Source of the DNA: Ferrovibrio sp.
GTDB taxonomy: Bacteria > Pseudomonadota > Alphaproteobacteria > Ferrovibrionales > Ferrovibrionaceae
Assembly: GCF_019636075.1 (NCBI RefSeq)
Contig: NZ_JAHBYG010000003.1
Location: 1-64,000, forward strand
Length of the DNA stretch: 64,000 bases
Reading direction: 5' to 3'
In this document: positions 44,288 to 52,490 of the stretch, one piece after another
How positions within the stretch are numbered: position 1 is the stretch's first letter
Layout: the number at the start of each line of letters is the position of its first letter
The notes under the pieces: model-generated
Told to the model about the DNA's origin: nothing
The model's input: only the letters and a program-made list of their open reading frames with translations
The model's database searches: none
Made by a program: the position numbers and the translations under genes

Positions 44288-45273
44288 CGGGATACCGTCT
44301 CTCGATTGACGCCGTGCTCTTTTGCGACCGGCAAAGCGCGGTCGCTATGCTCTTTCGCGACCGGCAAGGCGCGGTCGCCGTGCTCTCCCACAGCCGCCAA
44401 GTCGCGGTCGCGGTGCCGCAGACTGACCGGATAGCCCGCCGAGCGCAAGCGCTGGCTGAGTAATCCGGCCACATACACCGAGCGGTGGCGGCCACCTGTG
44501 CAGCCGATGGCGATGGTGAGGTAACGCTTCCCCTCGGCATCGAATCGCGGCAGCAGGTCGATCACCAAGCTGGAAACTTTCTCGAAAAATGGCGAAAAAT
44601 CCGGGTCTTCGGCGATGTACTCGCCCACGCCGGGGTCGTCGCCGGCACGCGGACGCAGGGTTTCGTCGTAAAATGGGTTGCGTAAAAAGCGCGCATCGAA
44701 AACCAGATCGGCTTCGCGCGGAAGTCCATGTCGATAGGAAAAAGACACCACGTCGATTGTGAGCTTGTTGCCGCTTTCCAGCGCGAAATAGGCTGCCAGC
44801 ATGCGGCGCAGATCAGGCAACGAAAGACTCGTGGTGTCGAAAATCCGGTCGGCGCTGCCGCGCAGGGGCGAGATCAGCGCGCGTTCGGCGGCGATGCCAT
44901 CCGTCACGCTGCGATCATGCGCCAGCGGATGCCGCCGTCGCGTGGCGGTGAAGCGCTTATGCAATGCATCGTCGTCGCAATCGAAATACAGCAGCGTCAC
45001 GTTCAGTTCGGGCCGCGAGCGCAGATCCTCGATCAGCAGCAGCAATTGCACCGGATTGAAATCGCGCGTGCGGCAATCCACGCCCAGCGCGATGGCGCCG
45101 CGGGGCGGGCGATCCAGGCTGTCGCCATCGCTCACCACCAGGCGCCGCAGCAGCGACAGCGGCAGGTTGTCCACCGCCTCGTAGCCCAGGTCTTCCAGGA
45201 TTTTCAGGGCGGCGGATTTTCCCGCGCCGGATAGTCCGGTCACCACCACCACGCGGGTGCGTCCGGTACTCAT
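44284..45273 (-). CDS. rapZ: RNase adapter protein RapZ with a repeat-bearing C-terminus
   Basis: 329 residues, about 40 longer than usual. P-loop VVVTGLSGAGKSAALKILED, then YEAVDNLPLSLL, VDCRTRDF and FDTTSLSLPDLR; the C-terminal GlcN6P/RNA-binding part is LTIAIGCTGGRHRSVYVAGL. The extra tail consists of 11-residue repeats (HRDRDLAAVGE, HGDRALPVAKE, HSDRALPVAKE). RapZ adapts RNase E to sRNA decay in enterobacteria; in alphaproteobacteria its targets are less clear. It is coupled to EIIA and lies 10 bases after hprK. Confidence 0.95.
   Translation of the reverse strand: MSTGRTRVVVVTGLSGAGKSAALKILEDLGYEAVDNLPLSLLRRLVVSDGDSLDRPPRGAIALGVDCRTRDFNPVQLLLLIEDLRSRPELNVTLLYFDCDDDALHKRFTATRRRHPLAHDRSVTDGIAAERALISPLRGSADRIFDTTSLSLPDLRRMLAAYFALESGNKLTIDVVSFSYRHGLPREADLVFDARFLRNPFYDETLRPRAGDDPGVGEYIAEDPDFSPFFEKVSSLVIDLLPRFDAEGKRYLTIAIGCTGGRHRSVYVAGLLSQRLRSAGYPVSLRHRDRDLAAVGEHGDRALPVAKEHSDRALPVAKEHGVNRETVSR
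44314..44412. repeat. 33-bp tandem repeat inside the rapZ 3' end
   Basis: Three 33-bp units start at 44314, 44347 and 44380. Units one and two differ at only a few bases; unit three is more diverged. They encode the 11-residue repeats of the RapZ tail. The reading frame is kept, so copy-number change would lengthen or shorten the tail without frameshift. Confidence 0.9.
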
Positions 45274-45283
45274 GGCAGTTTCC

Positions 45284-45766
45284 TCATGCTAAGGGCCGGA
45301 TACCAGGGGCTGGGCGGAATAGTAAGCCGGACTTGGCCAGACGCAAAGCCTGCAATGCCTTCAAGGCGGCCGCCGCCGAAAAAGCCTCGAGCCTGACCAA
45401 CGGCAATGTGATGCCGCACAGCGTTTCATGGGCTGGATCGGGCAGACGAGGCACGGATTCCGGCGGAACCAGGTCGATCAGCAGGGTCACCATCGCGTGA
45501 TCGAGTGCAGGCATGCGAACCAGGCCGATGCCGCGGATTTCGATGATATCGCGCAGGGCCGCAGGGGCCGCCGCATGCAGGCCGTCGGCGGCGGGCTGCA
45601 GCATCACCTGGTCATCGGCCACCAGCCTTGCGCCCTGCGCAATCATGCGCAATGCCAGGTCGGATTTGCCCGCACCCGAAGGGCCGCGCAGCAACAGGCC
45701 ATAGGCCCCCGCCTTGCCCGTCTCGGGTTCGTCCAACGCTACGCAGGTGGCGTGCAGGTTTTGCAT
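45284..45766 (-). CDS. hprK: HPr kinase/phosphorylase, short alphaproteobacterial type
   Basis: 160 residues, comprising only the C-terminal kinase domain of the Firmicutes enzyme. P-loop LLLRGPSGAGKSDLALRMI, then RLVADDQVML and IEIRGIGLVRMP, the HprK signature. It phosphorylates HPr on a Ser and links the PTS to the ChvGI system encoded upstream. It lies 68 bases behind chvG and 10 before rapZ. Confidence 0.95.
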   Translation of the reverse strand: MQNLHATCVALDEPETGKAGAYGLLLRGPSGAGKSDLALRMIAQGARLVADDQVMLQPAADGLHAAAPAALRDIIEIRGIGLVRMPALDHAMVTLLIDLVPPESVPRLPDPAHETLCGITLPLVRLEAFSAAAALKALQALRLAKSGLLFRPAPGIRPLA

Positions 45767-45834
45767 GGGGCGCGAGCCTGCCGCTTATGGCGGGGCCGCG
45801 TCAAGTTTCAGGCACCTGTCTTAATGCGGGCGGC

Positions 45835-47463
45835 TTATACCGGCAGGCGCACGATGAAGCGCGCGCCGCTGGGCCGGTCGCTGCGGTTTTCGGCGCGGAT
45901 ATCGCCGCCCAGGGATTGCACGATCTGGCGGGCGATCGAAAGCCCGAGGCCGGAATGCAGGCCGAAGGCTTCGCTGCTCGGCCGTTCGGTATAGAAACGC
46001 TCGAACACCGATTCCAGATTATCGGGCGGAATGCCGGGCCCCTCATCGGCCACGTCGAATTGCACCATGCCGCCATCGCGGCGCAGGTTTACGGTGATGG
46101 TGCCGTTGGGCGGGCTGAAGGAAATCGCGTTGTCGATCAGGTTGCGCGCCACCTGGCCCAGCCGGCTCTCGAAGCCCGGCGCCCGGAACGGGCCTTTGCC
46201 ATGCTTGCGGAAATCAAGCTGCGGCAAATCCTTTCCGCTGCGATTGGCATAGGATTCGATCACCGATTCCAGCATGGCGGCGATATCCAGCATATTGGCT
46301 TCGGCGCGGCCAAGTTCGGCATCCAGCCGCGAAGCTTCGGAAATATCGCTGATCAGGCGATCCATGCGCCGCACATCATCCTGCATCACCGCCAGCAGGC
46401 GCTGGCGCATGCCGGGGTCTTCCACGCGGGCGAAGGTTTCCATGGCGCTGCGCAACGAGGTGAGCGGATTCTTGATTTCATGGGCCACATCGGCGGCGAA
46501 ATGCTCGATGGCATCCAGCCGCTGCGACAGCGCTTGCAGCATGCCGCCCAGGGTGGCGGAAAGATCGCCGATCTCATCCTTGCGCGACGAGAAATCCGGT
46601 ATTTGCAGATGGGCGATGCGGCCCTTGGCGGCGCGCACCCGGTCGGCGGCTTCGGCCAGGCGATGAATCGGCCGCACGATGGCGCCGGCCAGATACAGCG
46701 ATGCCAGCACGGTGAAGCCCAGGATGGCGGCAAACAGTTTCAGGATGGTGAGGCGTTCGGCGCGCACGCGCTCGTCGATCTCCTGGCTGTCCACACTCAG
46801 CATCAACGCGCCCACCACCTTGCGCAGGCCCTGCACTGGCACGCCCACGCTGATCAGCAGCCGGCTATCGCCGGTTTCGCGCAGGCCGCTGGCCACTTCG
46901 CCATTCAGGGCGCGCCGGGTTTCGGCATAATCATTGGCATGGGGAAAGGGAAATTCGGTATAGCGCGGCAGGTCCAGCGTAGTCATGAACAGCGCGTTCA
47001 CCTTGTCGTAAAGCTCGCTCAGCGCCTTGTCCCATGGGGTTTGCACATTGGGCGGCGGCAAGATGCGCGTCACCACGCCGCGACCGGCGGCCAGTAGCAG
47101 GCTGCTATCGGCCAGCAATTGACCATCGGCATCGAACAATCTTGCCCGCGCGCTGGATTGCGCCGAAAGCCGGCGCAGCAATTGCCGCGCCAGATCGCGA
47201 TCCAGCGCGGTGGTCATTTCCTGCGGGCTGATGGCGCTTTCGCCCAGCGCGCCGGCAATCAGGTTGGCCTCGTATTGCAGCGAGTTGGTGCGCGCCTCGA
47301 TCAGCCCTAAGCGGAATTGATCGAGATACAGAAACGCCACCGCAAGCAGCATCGGCGCCGCCAGATTGATCAGCAGGATGCGCCGGGTCAGCGGCGACAT
47401 CACCCGCCGGCGCGCCCGCTTCGGCGGGGATGCATCTTCGTCGCTGGGGCGCCGGCGCGCCAT
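45835..47463 (-). CDS. chvG: Sensor histidine kinase ChvG
   Basis: 542 residues. Two transmembrane segments (about 28-47 and 243-263) flank a periplasmic stimulus-sensing domain, followed by HAMP. Catalytic parts are intact: HFAADVAHEIKNPLTSLRSA (acceptor His), NLIDNAISFSPPNG, DVADEGPGIPPDN and GLHSGLGLSIARQI. It is the acid/envelope-stress kinase of alphaproteobacteria. It begins 3 bases after chvI and is followed by hprK, the standard order. The basic N-terminus (KRARRRVMSPLTRR) is cytoplasmic. Confidence 0.95.
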   Translation of the reverse strand: MARRRPSDEDASPPKRARRRVMSPLTRRILLINLAAPMLLAVAFLYLDQFRLGLIEARTNSLQYEANLIAGALGESAISPQEMTTALDRDLARQLLRRLSAQSSARARLFDADGQLLADSSLLLAAGRGVVTRILPPPNVQTPWDKALSELYDKVNALFMTTLDLPRYTEFPFPHANDYAETRRALNGEVASGLRETGDSRLLISVGVPVQGLRKVVGALMLSVDSQEIDERVRAERLTILKLFAAILGFTVLASLYLAGAIVRPIHRLAEAADRVRAAKGRIAHLQIPDFSSRKDEIGDLSATLGGMLQALSQRLDAIEHFAADVAHEIKNPLTSLRSAMETFARVEDPGMRQRLLAVMQDDVRRMDRLISDISEASRLDAELGRAEANMLDIAAMLESVIESYANRSGKDLPQLDFRKHGKGPFRAPGFESRLGQVARNLIDNAISFSPPNGTITVNLRRDGGMVQFDVADEGPGIPPDNLESVFERFYTERPSSEAFGLHSGLGLSIARQIVQSLGGDIRAENRSDRPSGARFIVRLPV

Positions 47464-47466
47464 TGA

Positions 47467-48174
47467 TTACTGCCCGGCTTCCTTGAAGCGATAGCCGACG
47501 CCATAGAGGGTTTCGATGGCATCGAAATCGTCGTCCACCGATTTGAACTTCTTGCGCAGGCGCTTGATGTGGCTGTCGATGGTGCGGTCGTCCACATACA
47601 CATTGTCGTCGTAGGCCGCATCCATCAACTGGTCGCGGTTCTTCACATGGCCGGGGCGCTGGGCCAGGGCCTGCAGCAGCAGAAACTCGGTCACGGTCAG
47701 CACCACGTCGTTGCCGTTCCAGGTGCATTTGTGGCGCGAGGGATCCAGCGACAGCGGGCCGCGCTGGATCAGCTTCTCAACTGCGGTTTCCGGCATGCCG
47801 GGCTTATCGGCCTCGACGCGGCGCAGCACCGCCTTGATGCGTTCGATCAGCAGGCGCTGGCTGAACGGCTTCTTGATATAGTCGTCGGCACCCATCTTGA
47901 GGCCGAGCATCTCGTCGATCTCCTCGTCCTTCGAGGTGAGGAAGATCACCGGCACCTGGCTGGTGCGGCGCAGGCGGCTCAGGGTTTCCATGCCGTCCAT
48001 GCGCGGCATCTTGATATCCAGAATCACCAGATCGGCGGGTTGCTGGGCCAGCACGCGCAGGGCCTCGGCACCATCATTATAGGTGCGGACCTTATAGCCC
48101 TCGGCTTCGAGGGCGATGGAAACCGATGTGAGGATATTGCGGTCGTCATCGACCAAGGCAATGGTGGCGCTCAA
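47467..48174 (-). CDS. chvI: Response regulator ChvI
   Basis: OmpR-family regulator. The receiver domain has [19 protein letters not shown], the phospho-acceptor Asp in [18 protein letters not shown], and [20 protein letters not shown]; the C-terminal winged helix includes [20 protein letters not shown]. Start choice: an ATG at 48204 would add ten residues, but AAGGAG (48181-48186) sits 6 bases before the in-frame TTG at 48174, and ChvI proteins begin close to this point, so the TTG is preferred (235 residues). It is divergent from the DUF2306 gene. Confidence 0.95.
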   Translation of the reverse strand: MSATIALVDDDRNILTSVSIALEAEGYKVRTYNDGAEALRVLAQQPADLVILDIKMPRMDGMETLSRLRRTSQVPVIFLTSKDEEIDEMLGLKMGADDYIKKPFSQRLLIERIKAVLRRVEADKPGMPETAVEKLIQRGPLSLDPSRHKCTWNGNDVVLTVTEFLLLQALAQRPGHVKNRDQLMDAAYDDNVYVDDRTIDSHIKRLRKKFKSVDDDFDAIETLYGVGYRFKEAGQ

Positions 48175-48313
48175 GACCAGCTCCTTATTTTTATCTGCCG
48201 CCATTCTAGCGCCGGCTGTTGTGAGACAACACCGCGGGGCGCGTGACGACGGTCACGGCTTTGAAGATAATGGAGCTTAGGGAAAATTTCAGCGGTCAGA
48301 CTAGGATCGATGC

Positions 48314-48703
48314 ATGAATATTGCTCCGATCCTGGCTGCTTCCCTTGCCGTGAAAATCCATCTTTTCGCCACAATCCTGGCGTTGGCGCTGGGTTGTATC
48401 ATCCTGCTGCGTGCCAAGGGCACATTTTGGCATAAACGGCTGGGTTGGGCTTTTGCCCTGGCCATGCTTACGGCGGCTTTATCCTCCTTCTTCATTACCT
48501 CGGATGGGCATTTCAGCCTCATCCATATTCTGTCGGTGGTGGTGTTGATCAGCCTGCCTTACGGCCTGGTGCAGGCCCGGCGCGGCAGGTTGAGGGCCCA
48601 CCGCGCCACCATGCTCAGCCTGTACGGCACCGGATTGGTGCTGACGGGCATTTTCACCCTGATACCCGGGCGGCTGCTCGGGCGAGTGTTTTTCGGTTGG
48701 TAA
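48314..48703 (+). CDS. DUF2306-type membrane protein
   Basis: 129 residues with four hydrophobic segments. The pattern of short polar loops (KGTFWHKRLGWAFALAML, SDGHFSLIHILSVVVLISL, RLRAHRATMLSLYGTGLVL and LIPGRLLGRVFFG) matches the DUF2306 family, with conserved His in three loops. Function unknown; a heme- or quinone-linked role has been guessed at for His-bearing membrane proteins, but nothing here proves it. It takes the position that pckA commonly holds opposite chvI in rhizobia. Confidence 0.8.
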   Translation: MNIAPILAASLAVKIHLFATILALALGCIILLRAKGTFWHKRLGWAFALAMLTAALSSFFITSDGHFSLIHILSVVVLISLPYGLVQARRGRLRAHRATMLSLYGTGLVLTGIFTLIPGRLLGRVFFGW

Positions 48704-48708
48704 ATTAT

Positions 48709-48753
48709 TACCGCCCGGCCTGTTTCCGCCCGGCCTGTTACCACCCGGCCTGC
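48709..48753. repeat. 15-bp tandem repeat, three units
   Basis: TACCGCCCGGCCTGT (48709), TTCCGCCCGGCCTGT (48724) and TACCACCCGGCCTGC (48739) follow head to tail in the 57-base gap between two convergent genes. No terminator fold is evident. Confidence 0.9.
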
Positions 48754-48760
48754 ATGCCGC

Positions 48761-49138
48761 CTATTTTGCAGCCGCCGTATAGGCTTCGATGCGATAGCCA
48801 TCGGGGTCGATGGCAAAGGCGGCATAGTAGCTGGGATCGTAATCCGGCCGCAGGCCGGGCGCGCCGTTATCCTCGCCGCCTTGATCCAGTGCCGCCTTGT
48901 GGAAGGCACGCACCGCCGTGCGGCTGGGGGCATCGAAGCAGAAATGCAGCCCGGATTTCATATCCGGCTTCACCGGGCGTTCCACCTTGTTGATCCACAG
49001 CACCACCGCCTTGTCGCCATAACCCAGGCCGCCCGCGCTTTCATACAGGCAGCGATAGCCCAGCGGCTTCAGCGCCGCGTCGTAGAAACCCTTGCTGCGG
49101 GCGATATCCTTCACGCCGATGGAAACATGATTGAGCAT
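48761..49138 (-). CDS. VOC family (glyoxalase-fold) protein
   Basis: 125 residues. MLNHVSIGVKDIARSKGFYD, then GLHFCFDAPSRTAVRAFHKA and YYAAFAIDPDGYRIEAYTAA show two beta-alpha-beta-beta-beta modules with likely metal ligands His4, His (LHFCF) and Glu (IEAY). An AGGAGG site precedes the ATG. Substrate is unknown. It is divergent from an AraC regulator with only 84 bases between, suggesting it is the regulator's target. Confidence 0.93.
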   Translation of the reverse strand: MLNHVSIGVKDIARSKGFYDAALKPLGYRCLYESAGGLGYGDKAVVLWINKVERPVKPDMKSGLHFCFDAPSRTAVRAFHKAALDQGGEDNGAPGLRPDYDPSYYAAFAIDPDGYRIEAYTAAAK

Positions 49139-49222
49139 GCAAGCCTCCTGTTCGCTCGATAGGCAGGTTGCTTAACGCGAAACCGCATTCCGCCGCTTGG
49201 GGAATATTGCTATTCTGCGGCC

Positions 49223-50086
49223 ATGTCCCAAACCCTCGATAGACCGCGCCTGCCCAGCAAGCGTTCGCTTGCCGAAGGCGAAGGCTGGTCGGTGGCCGAT
49301 ATCCTGTGCCAGGCCGGGCCGGAGGATCGCCCGTTCGAGGAGCGGCATGGCGCGGTTTCGATTTCGGTGGTGGCCGCCGGCAGTTTCGACTACCGCACCG
49401 ATAGCGGCCATGGCCTGATGCATCCCGGCAGTTTCCTGCTCGGCAATGCCGGCGCCTGTTTCCAATGCGGACATAGCCATGGCCGGGGCGACCGTTGCCT
49501 GGCTTTATCGTTTGCACCGGACGTGTTTGCCGAGATCGCTGCCAGCCATGCCGGCAGTGCGCGCTATCGTTTCAAGGCTGCCATGCTGCCCTCGCATCGC
49601 CGGTTGGGCCATGCGGTGTGGGGCCTGGAAAGCCTGCTGCATGGGCGCGATGCCATGCAGGCAGAGCAGCAGGTATTCGCCATCGCCGAGACCGTGCTGC
49701 GCCATATCGATGCGGGGGCGGAAAGCACGGTGGCGCCATCGGTGCAGGATCAGCGCCGCATCGGCCGCGCGCTGCGGCATATCGAGGCCGAGGCGCATCG
49801 CGCGCTGGACCTGACCGAACTGGCAAGCGTGGCGGCGATGAGCAAATATCATTTCCTGCGGCAATTCCGCCGTATCACCGGCGCCACGCCCTATGATTAT
49901 CTGATCGGACTGCGTCTGCGCCGGGCGGCCGCGCGGCTGGCGGCGGAGCGCGCGCCGGTTGCCGCCATCGCCTATGACAGCGGCTTCGGCGACCTATCCA
50001 CCTTCAACGGGGCTTTCCGCGCCGCCTATGGCCTGGCGCCCGGCGCTTTCCGCCGTCGCCATGGCGTCGCTCGCCAACCGGCCTAG
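49223..50086 (+). CDS. AraC family transcriptional regulator
   Basis: 287 residues. The N-terminal half looks like a cupin sensor (RHGAVSISVVAAGSFDYRTD, MHPGSFLLGNAGACFQC). The C-terminal two helix-turn-helix motifs are LDLTELASVAAMSKYHFLRQ with FRRITGATPYDYLIGLRLRR and VAAIAYDSGFGDLSTFNGAF with RAAYGLAPGAFRRR. The Cys- and His-rich patch (CFQCGHSHGRGDRC) in the sensor could bind metal or sense redox. The 3' end overlaps the convergent acetyltransferase gene by 93 bases. Confidence 0.95.
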   Translation: MSQTLDRPRLPSKRSLAEGEGWSVADILCQAGPEDRPFEERHGAVSISVVAAGSFDYRTDSGHGLMHPGSFLLGNAGACFQCGHSHGRGDRCLALSFAPDVFAEIAASHAGSARYRFKAAMLPSHRRLGHAVWGLESLLHGRDAMQAEQQVFAIAETVLRHIDAGAESTVAPSVQDQRRIGRALRHIEAEAHRALDLTELASVAAMSKYHFLRQFRRITGATPYDYLIGLRLRRAAARLAAERAPVAAIAYDSGFGDLSTFNGAFRAAYGLAPGAFRRRHGVARQPA

Positions 50087-50542
50087 CAGGATCACATCCC
50101 GCGCGCCATCCGGCCCGCGCCGATAGCCGCGCAGCCGGCCTTCCCAGGCCAGGCCGAGTACCTGCGCCAGACCCAAAGCCGCGTCGTTGCCCGGATCGAT
50201 CCGCGCGCCGATGCGGTTGAGGCCGAAATCGCGAAAGCCGTAATCGATGATCCGCGCCATGGCATCGTGCATCCAGCCTTGCCGGCGCTGTGCGGGCAGG
50301 ATGAAGCCATCCAGATTGGCGCGGGCATGGCGGGGATCGATCTCGCGCAGGCCAACCCAGCCGAAAGCCGGTAGGCGCAGGTTTTCGGCCAATTGCCAAA
50401 GCAGGGCGCGGCCCTGGGCGGCTTCCGCCAGCAGGGCTTCGGCCACGGCAGGCTCCAGTCCCAGCCTTACGGCATCGCGGCGGGTGAGGGGTTTAAGGAA
50501 AACTTTGGCGCCGCGCAGCAGCGGTGCGTCACCCGGCTGCAT
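49994..50542 (-). CDS. GNAT acetyltransferase, RimJ/RimL-like
   Basis: 182 residues from the ATG at 50542 (MQPGDAPLLRGAKVFLKPLT). ANLDGFILPAQRRQGWMHDA is the acetyl-CoA binding region (Q-R-R-x-G-W) and LNRIGARIDPGNDAALGLAQ follows the RimJ pattern. The last 31 codons lie antisense to the end of the AraC gene; the reading frame there remains open and the gene may once have been shorter. It follows the ABC-2 permease by 4 bases. Confidence 0.82.
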   Translation of the reverse strand: MQPGDAPLLRGAKVFLKPLTRRDAVRLGLEPAVAEALLAEAAQGRALLWQLAENLRLPAFGWVGLREIDPRHARANLDGFILPAQRRQGWMHDAMARIIDYGFRDFGLNRIGARIDPGNDAALGLAQVLGLAWEGRLRGYRRGPDGARDVILLGRLASDAMATAESAGRQAIGGAESPVEGG

Positions 50543-50546
50543 GTCG

Positions 50547-51359
50547 CTACTCGCCCTGGCCCAGCAACTGGCCGCGGCGCCGCGCGCTTTCAAACAACGC
50601 CATGAAAGCCAGGAAGCCCAATGCCATATACAGCGCGTTCAGCCCCAATGCGCCCAGCATCAGATCGGCGCGGAATGTGCCATCCACCAGCAGGGCGCGT
50701 ACGCCCTCGAACACATAGGCCGGCGGGAAGCACCAGGCCACCATCTGCAGCCAGCCGGGCAGCACCGAAACCGGGTAATACACCGCGCTGATCGGCAGAA
50801 ACAGAAAAGCCGCCGCCCAGGCGATATTCTCCGCGCCCAGGCCCTGGCGCATCACCAGGCCGCTGACGGCCAACCCGATCGCCCAGCCGAACATGGTCAG
50901 GCTGGCGAAGAACCCGGCCAGCGCCAGGCCCATGGAATAGATCGAAAAATCGAAGAACCACCAAGCCATCAGGCTGACCGGCACCATGCCCAGCAGCGTG
51001 CGGGTAACGCCCATCACCAGCAGCGAGGCGGCGAATTCGCTGGGCCGCAGCGGGCTGACGAACAGGTTGCCCAGATTGCGGCTCCACATTTCCTCCAGGA
51101 AGGAAATCGCCACGCTGAGCTGCACCCGGAACAGCGAATCCCACAGGATCATGCCGGCCAGCAACAGACCGAAGGCTTGCGCGATATAGCTGGTCTGCCC
51201 GGCCAGGAAGCGGCTGAGAAAGCCCCACATGATCATCTGCACGGCGGGCCAGTATACCAGATCGATCAGCCGCACCCAGGAGCCGGACAGCAAAAACCAG
51301 TGGCGCAGCAGCATGGCGCCCACGCGATTGAAGCTGAAGCCGAGGATATCCATGCTCAT
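50547..51359 (-). CDS. ABC-2 type transporter permease
   Basis: 270 residues with six hydrophobic segments. The ABC-2 pattern is visible: LIDLVYWPAVQMIMWGFLSR, FLEEMWSRNLGNLFVSPLRP and FLFLPISAVYYPVSVLPGWL. Overlaps its ATPase partner by 4 bases. The substrate is unknown; NodJ/drug/polysaccharide exporters share the fold. Confidence 0.9.
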   Translation of the reverse strand: MSMDILGFSFNRVGAMLLRHWFLLSGSWVRLIDLVYWPAVQMIMWGFLSRFLAGQTSYIAQAFGLLLAGMILWDSLFRVQLSVAISFLEEMWSRNLGNLFVSPLRPSEFAASLLVMGVTRTLLGMVPVSLMAWWFFDFSIYSMGLALAGFFASLTMFGWAIGLAVSGLVMRQGLGAENIAWAAAFLFLPISAVYYPVSVLPGWLQMVAWCFPPAYVFEGVRALLVDGTFRADLMLGALGLNALYMALGFLAFMALFESARRRGQLLGQGE

Positions 51360-52120
51360 GCCGCACCGGCCTGCAAAGCGGCGGCCTTGCCGCGCCCGCG
51401 TGCGATATCCAGGAACACGTCTTCCAGGTCGTCGCGGCCATAGCGGGCCAGCAGATCCGCCGCGCTGCCGCGATCCACGATCTGGCCCTGCTTCATCATC
51501 AGCACCATATCGGCCAGGCGTTCCACCTCGGCCATGTTATGCGAGGCCAGCAGGATGGTGGCCTGGCGCTCGCGGCGATAGCTTTCCAGCAGGCCGCGCA
51601 CCCAATCGGCGGTGTCGGGGTCCAGGGATGCTGTGGGCTCGTCCAGCAGCAGCAGGTCGGGCTTGTTGATCAGCGCCTTGGCCAGCGCCACGCGGGTTTT
51701 CTGTCCGGCTGAAAGCGCACCGGCCGGGCGCTCCAGCAGAGCTTCGAAGCCCAGCGCGGCGGCCAGTTCGGCGATCCGCTCGGCCGGTCGCGGCACGGCG
51801 TAGAGCTTGGCGAAAACCCGCAGATTCTGCCGCACGGTGAGGCGATGCGGCAAATCCACATAGGGCGAGGAGAAATTCATCCGGGGCAGCGCCTTGCCGC
51901 GCTCACGCAACATATCGGCGCCCAGCACGCTGATGCTGCCCGATGTGGGGGTCAGCAGGCCCAGCAACATGGCGATCGTGGTGGTTTTGCCTGCGCCGTT
52001 GCCGCCCAGCAGGGCCGTGATGCCGCCTTTCGGCACGGCAAAGTTCACCCCCGCCACGGCCGTCACCTGGCCATAGCGCTTCACCAGGTCGCGCACCTCT
52101 ATGGCATTGATTTCACTCAT
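51356..52120 (-). CDS. ABC-2 type transporter ATP-binding protein
   Basis: 254 residues. Walker A LGGNGAGKTTTIAMLLGLLT, signature ALSAGQKTRVALAKALI, Walker B LLLLDEPTASLDPDTADW, switch His LASHNMAEVE. The GN-GAGKT loop and SAGQKTR signature deviate slightly from consensus but keep all key residues. It heads a three-gene run with the permease and the RimJ-like acetyltransferase. Confidence 0.92.
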   Translation of the reverse strand: MSEINAIEVRDLVKRYGQVTAVAGVNFAVPKGGITALLGGNGAGKTTTIAMLLGLLTPTSGSISVLGADMLRERGKALPRMNFSSPYVDLPHRLTVRQNLRVFAKLYAVPRPAERIAELAAALGFEALLERPAGALSAGQKTRVALAKALINKPDLLLLDEPTASLDPDTADWVRGLLESYRRERQATILLASHNMAEVERLADMVLMMKQGQIVDRGSAADLLARYGRDDLEDVFLDIARGRGKAAALQAGAA

Positions 52121-52281
52121 ATTGAGAGCATATCTGGGGGATTTCCCGGCGGACCGATTTTCTCGCCCCGATCATATGGACAGGTCGGGCGGATTTGTCT
52201 ATAACCCCGCCGCGTCGCACTTCGTTCACAAAACGGTCGCGACCAGGCCCCGCCGGTCCTATCCCCGGGGCAGCATGGTGT

Positions 52282-52357
<76 letters not shown>

Positions 52358-52409
52358 TTTTTTGCTAAAAATCTCCACTGCATAAAACCATCACGGTCTT
52401 TTCCGCGTT

Positions 52410-52438
52410 CTGTCACCCAGTCTGAACCCGGCTGTCAC
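52410..52438 (+). promoter_or_regulatory. Candidate Pho box (three 11-bp-spaced repeats)
   Basis: CTGTCAC (52410-52416) and CTGTCAC (52432-52438) flank a degenerate TCTGAAC (52421-52427), each separated by 4 bases, giving exact 11-bp phasing as in PhoB sites (7-mer CTGTCAT plus 4). A weak -10-like TATCCC begins about 10 bases downstream (52449). The element lies 52 bases before the phytase-like gene. Confidence 0.6.
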
Positions 52439-52490
52439 ATCCGGCGCGTATCCCCTCGGGCCTTGTTAAACGAAACAGGGGATTCCCGAA

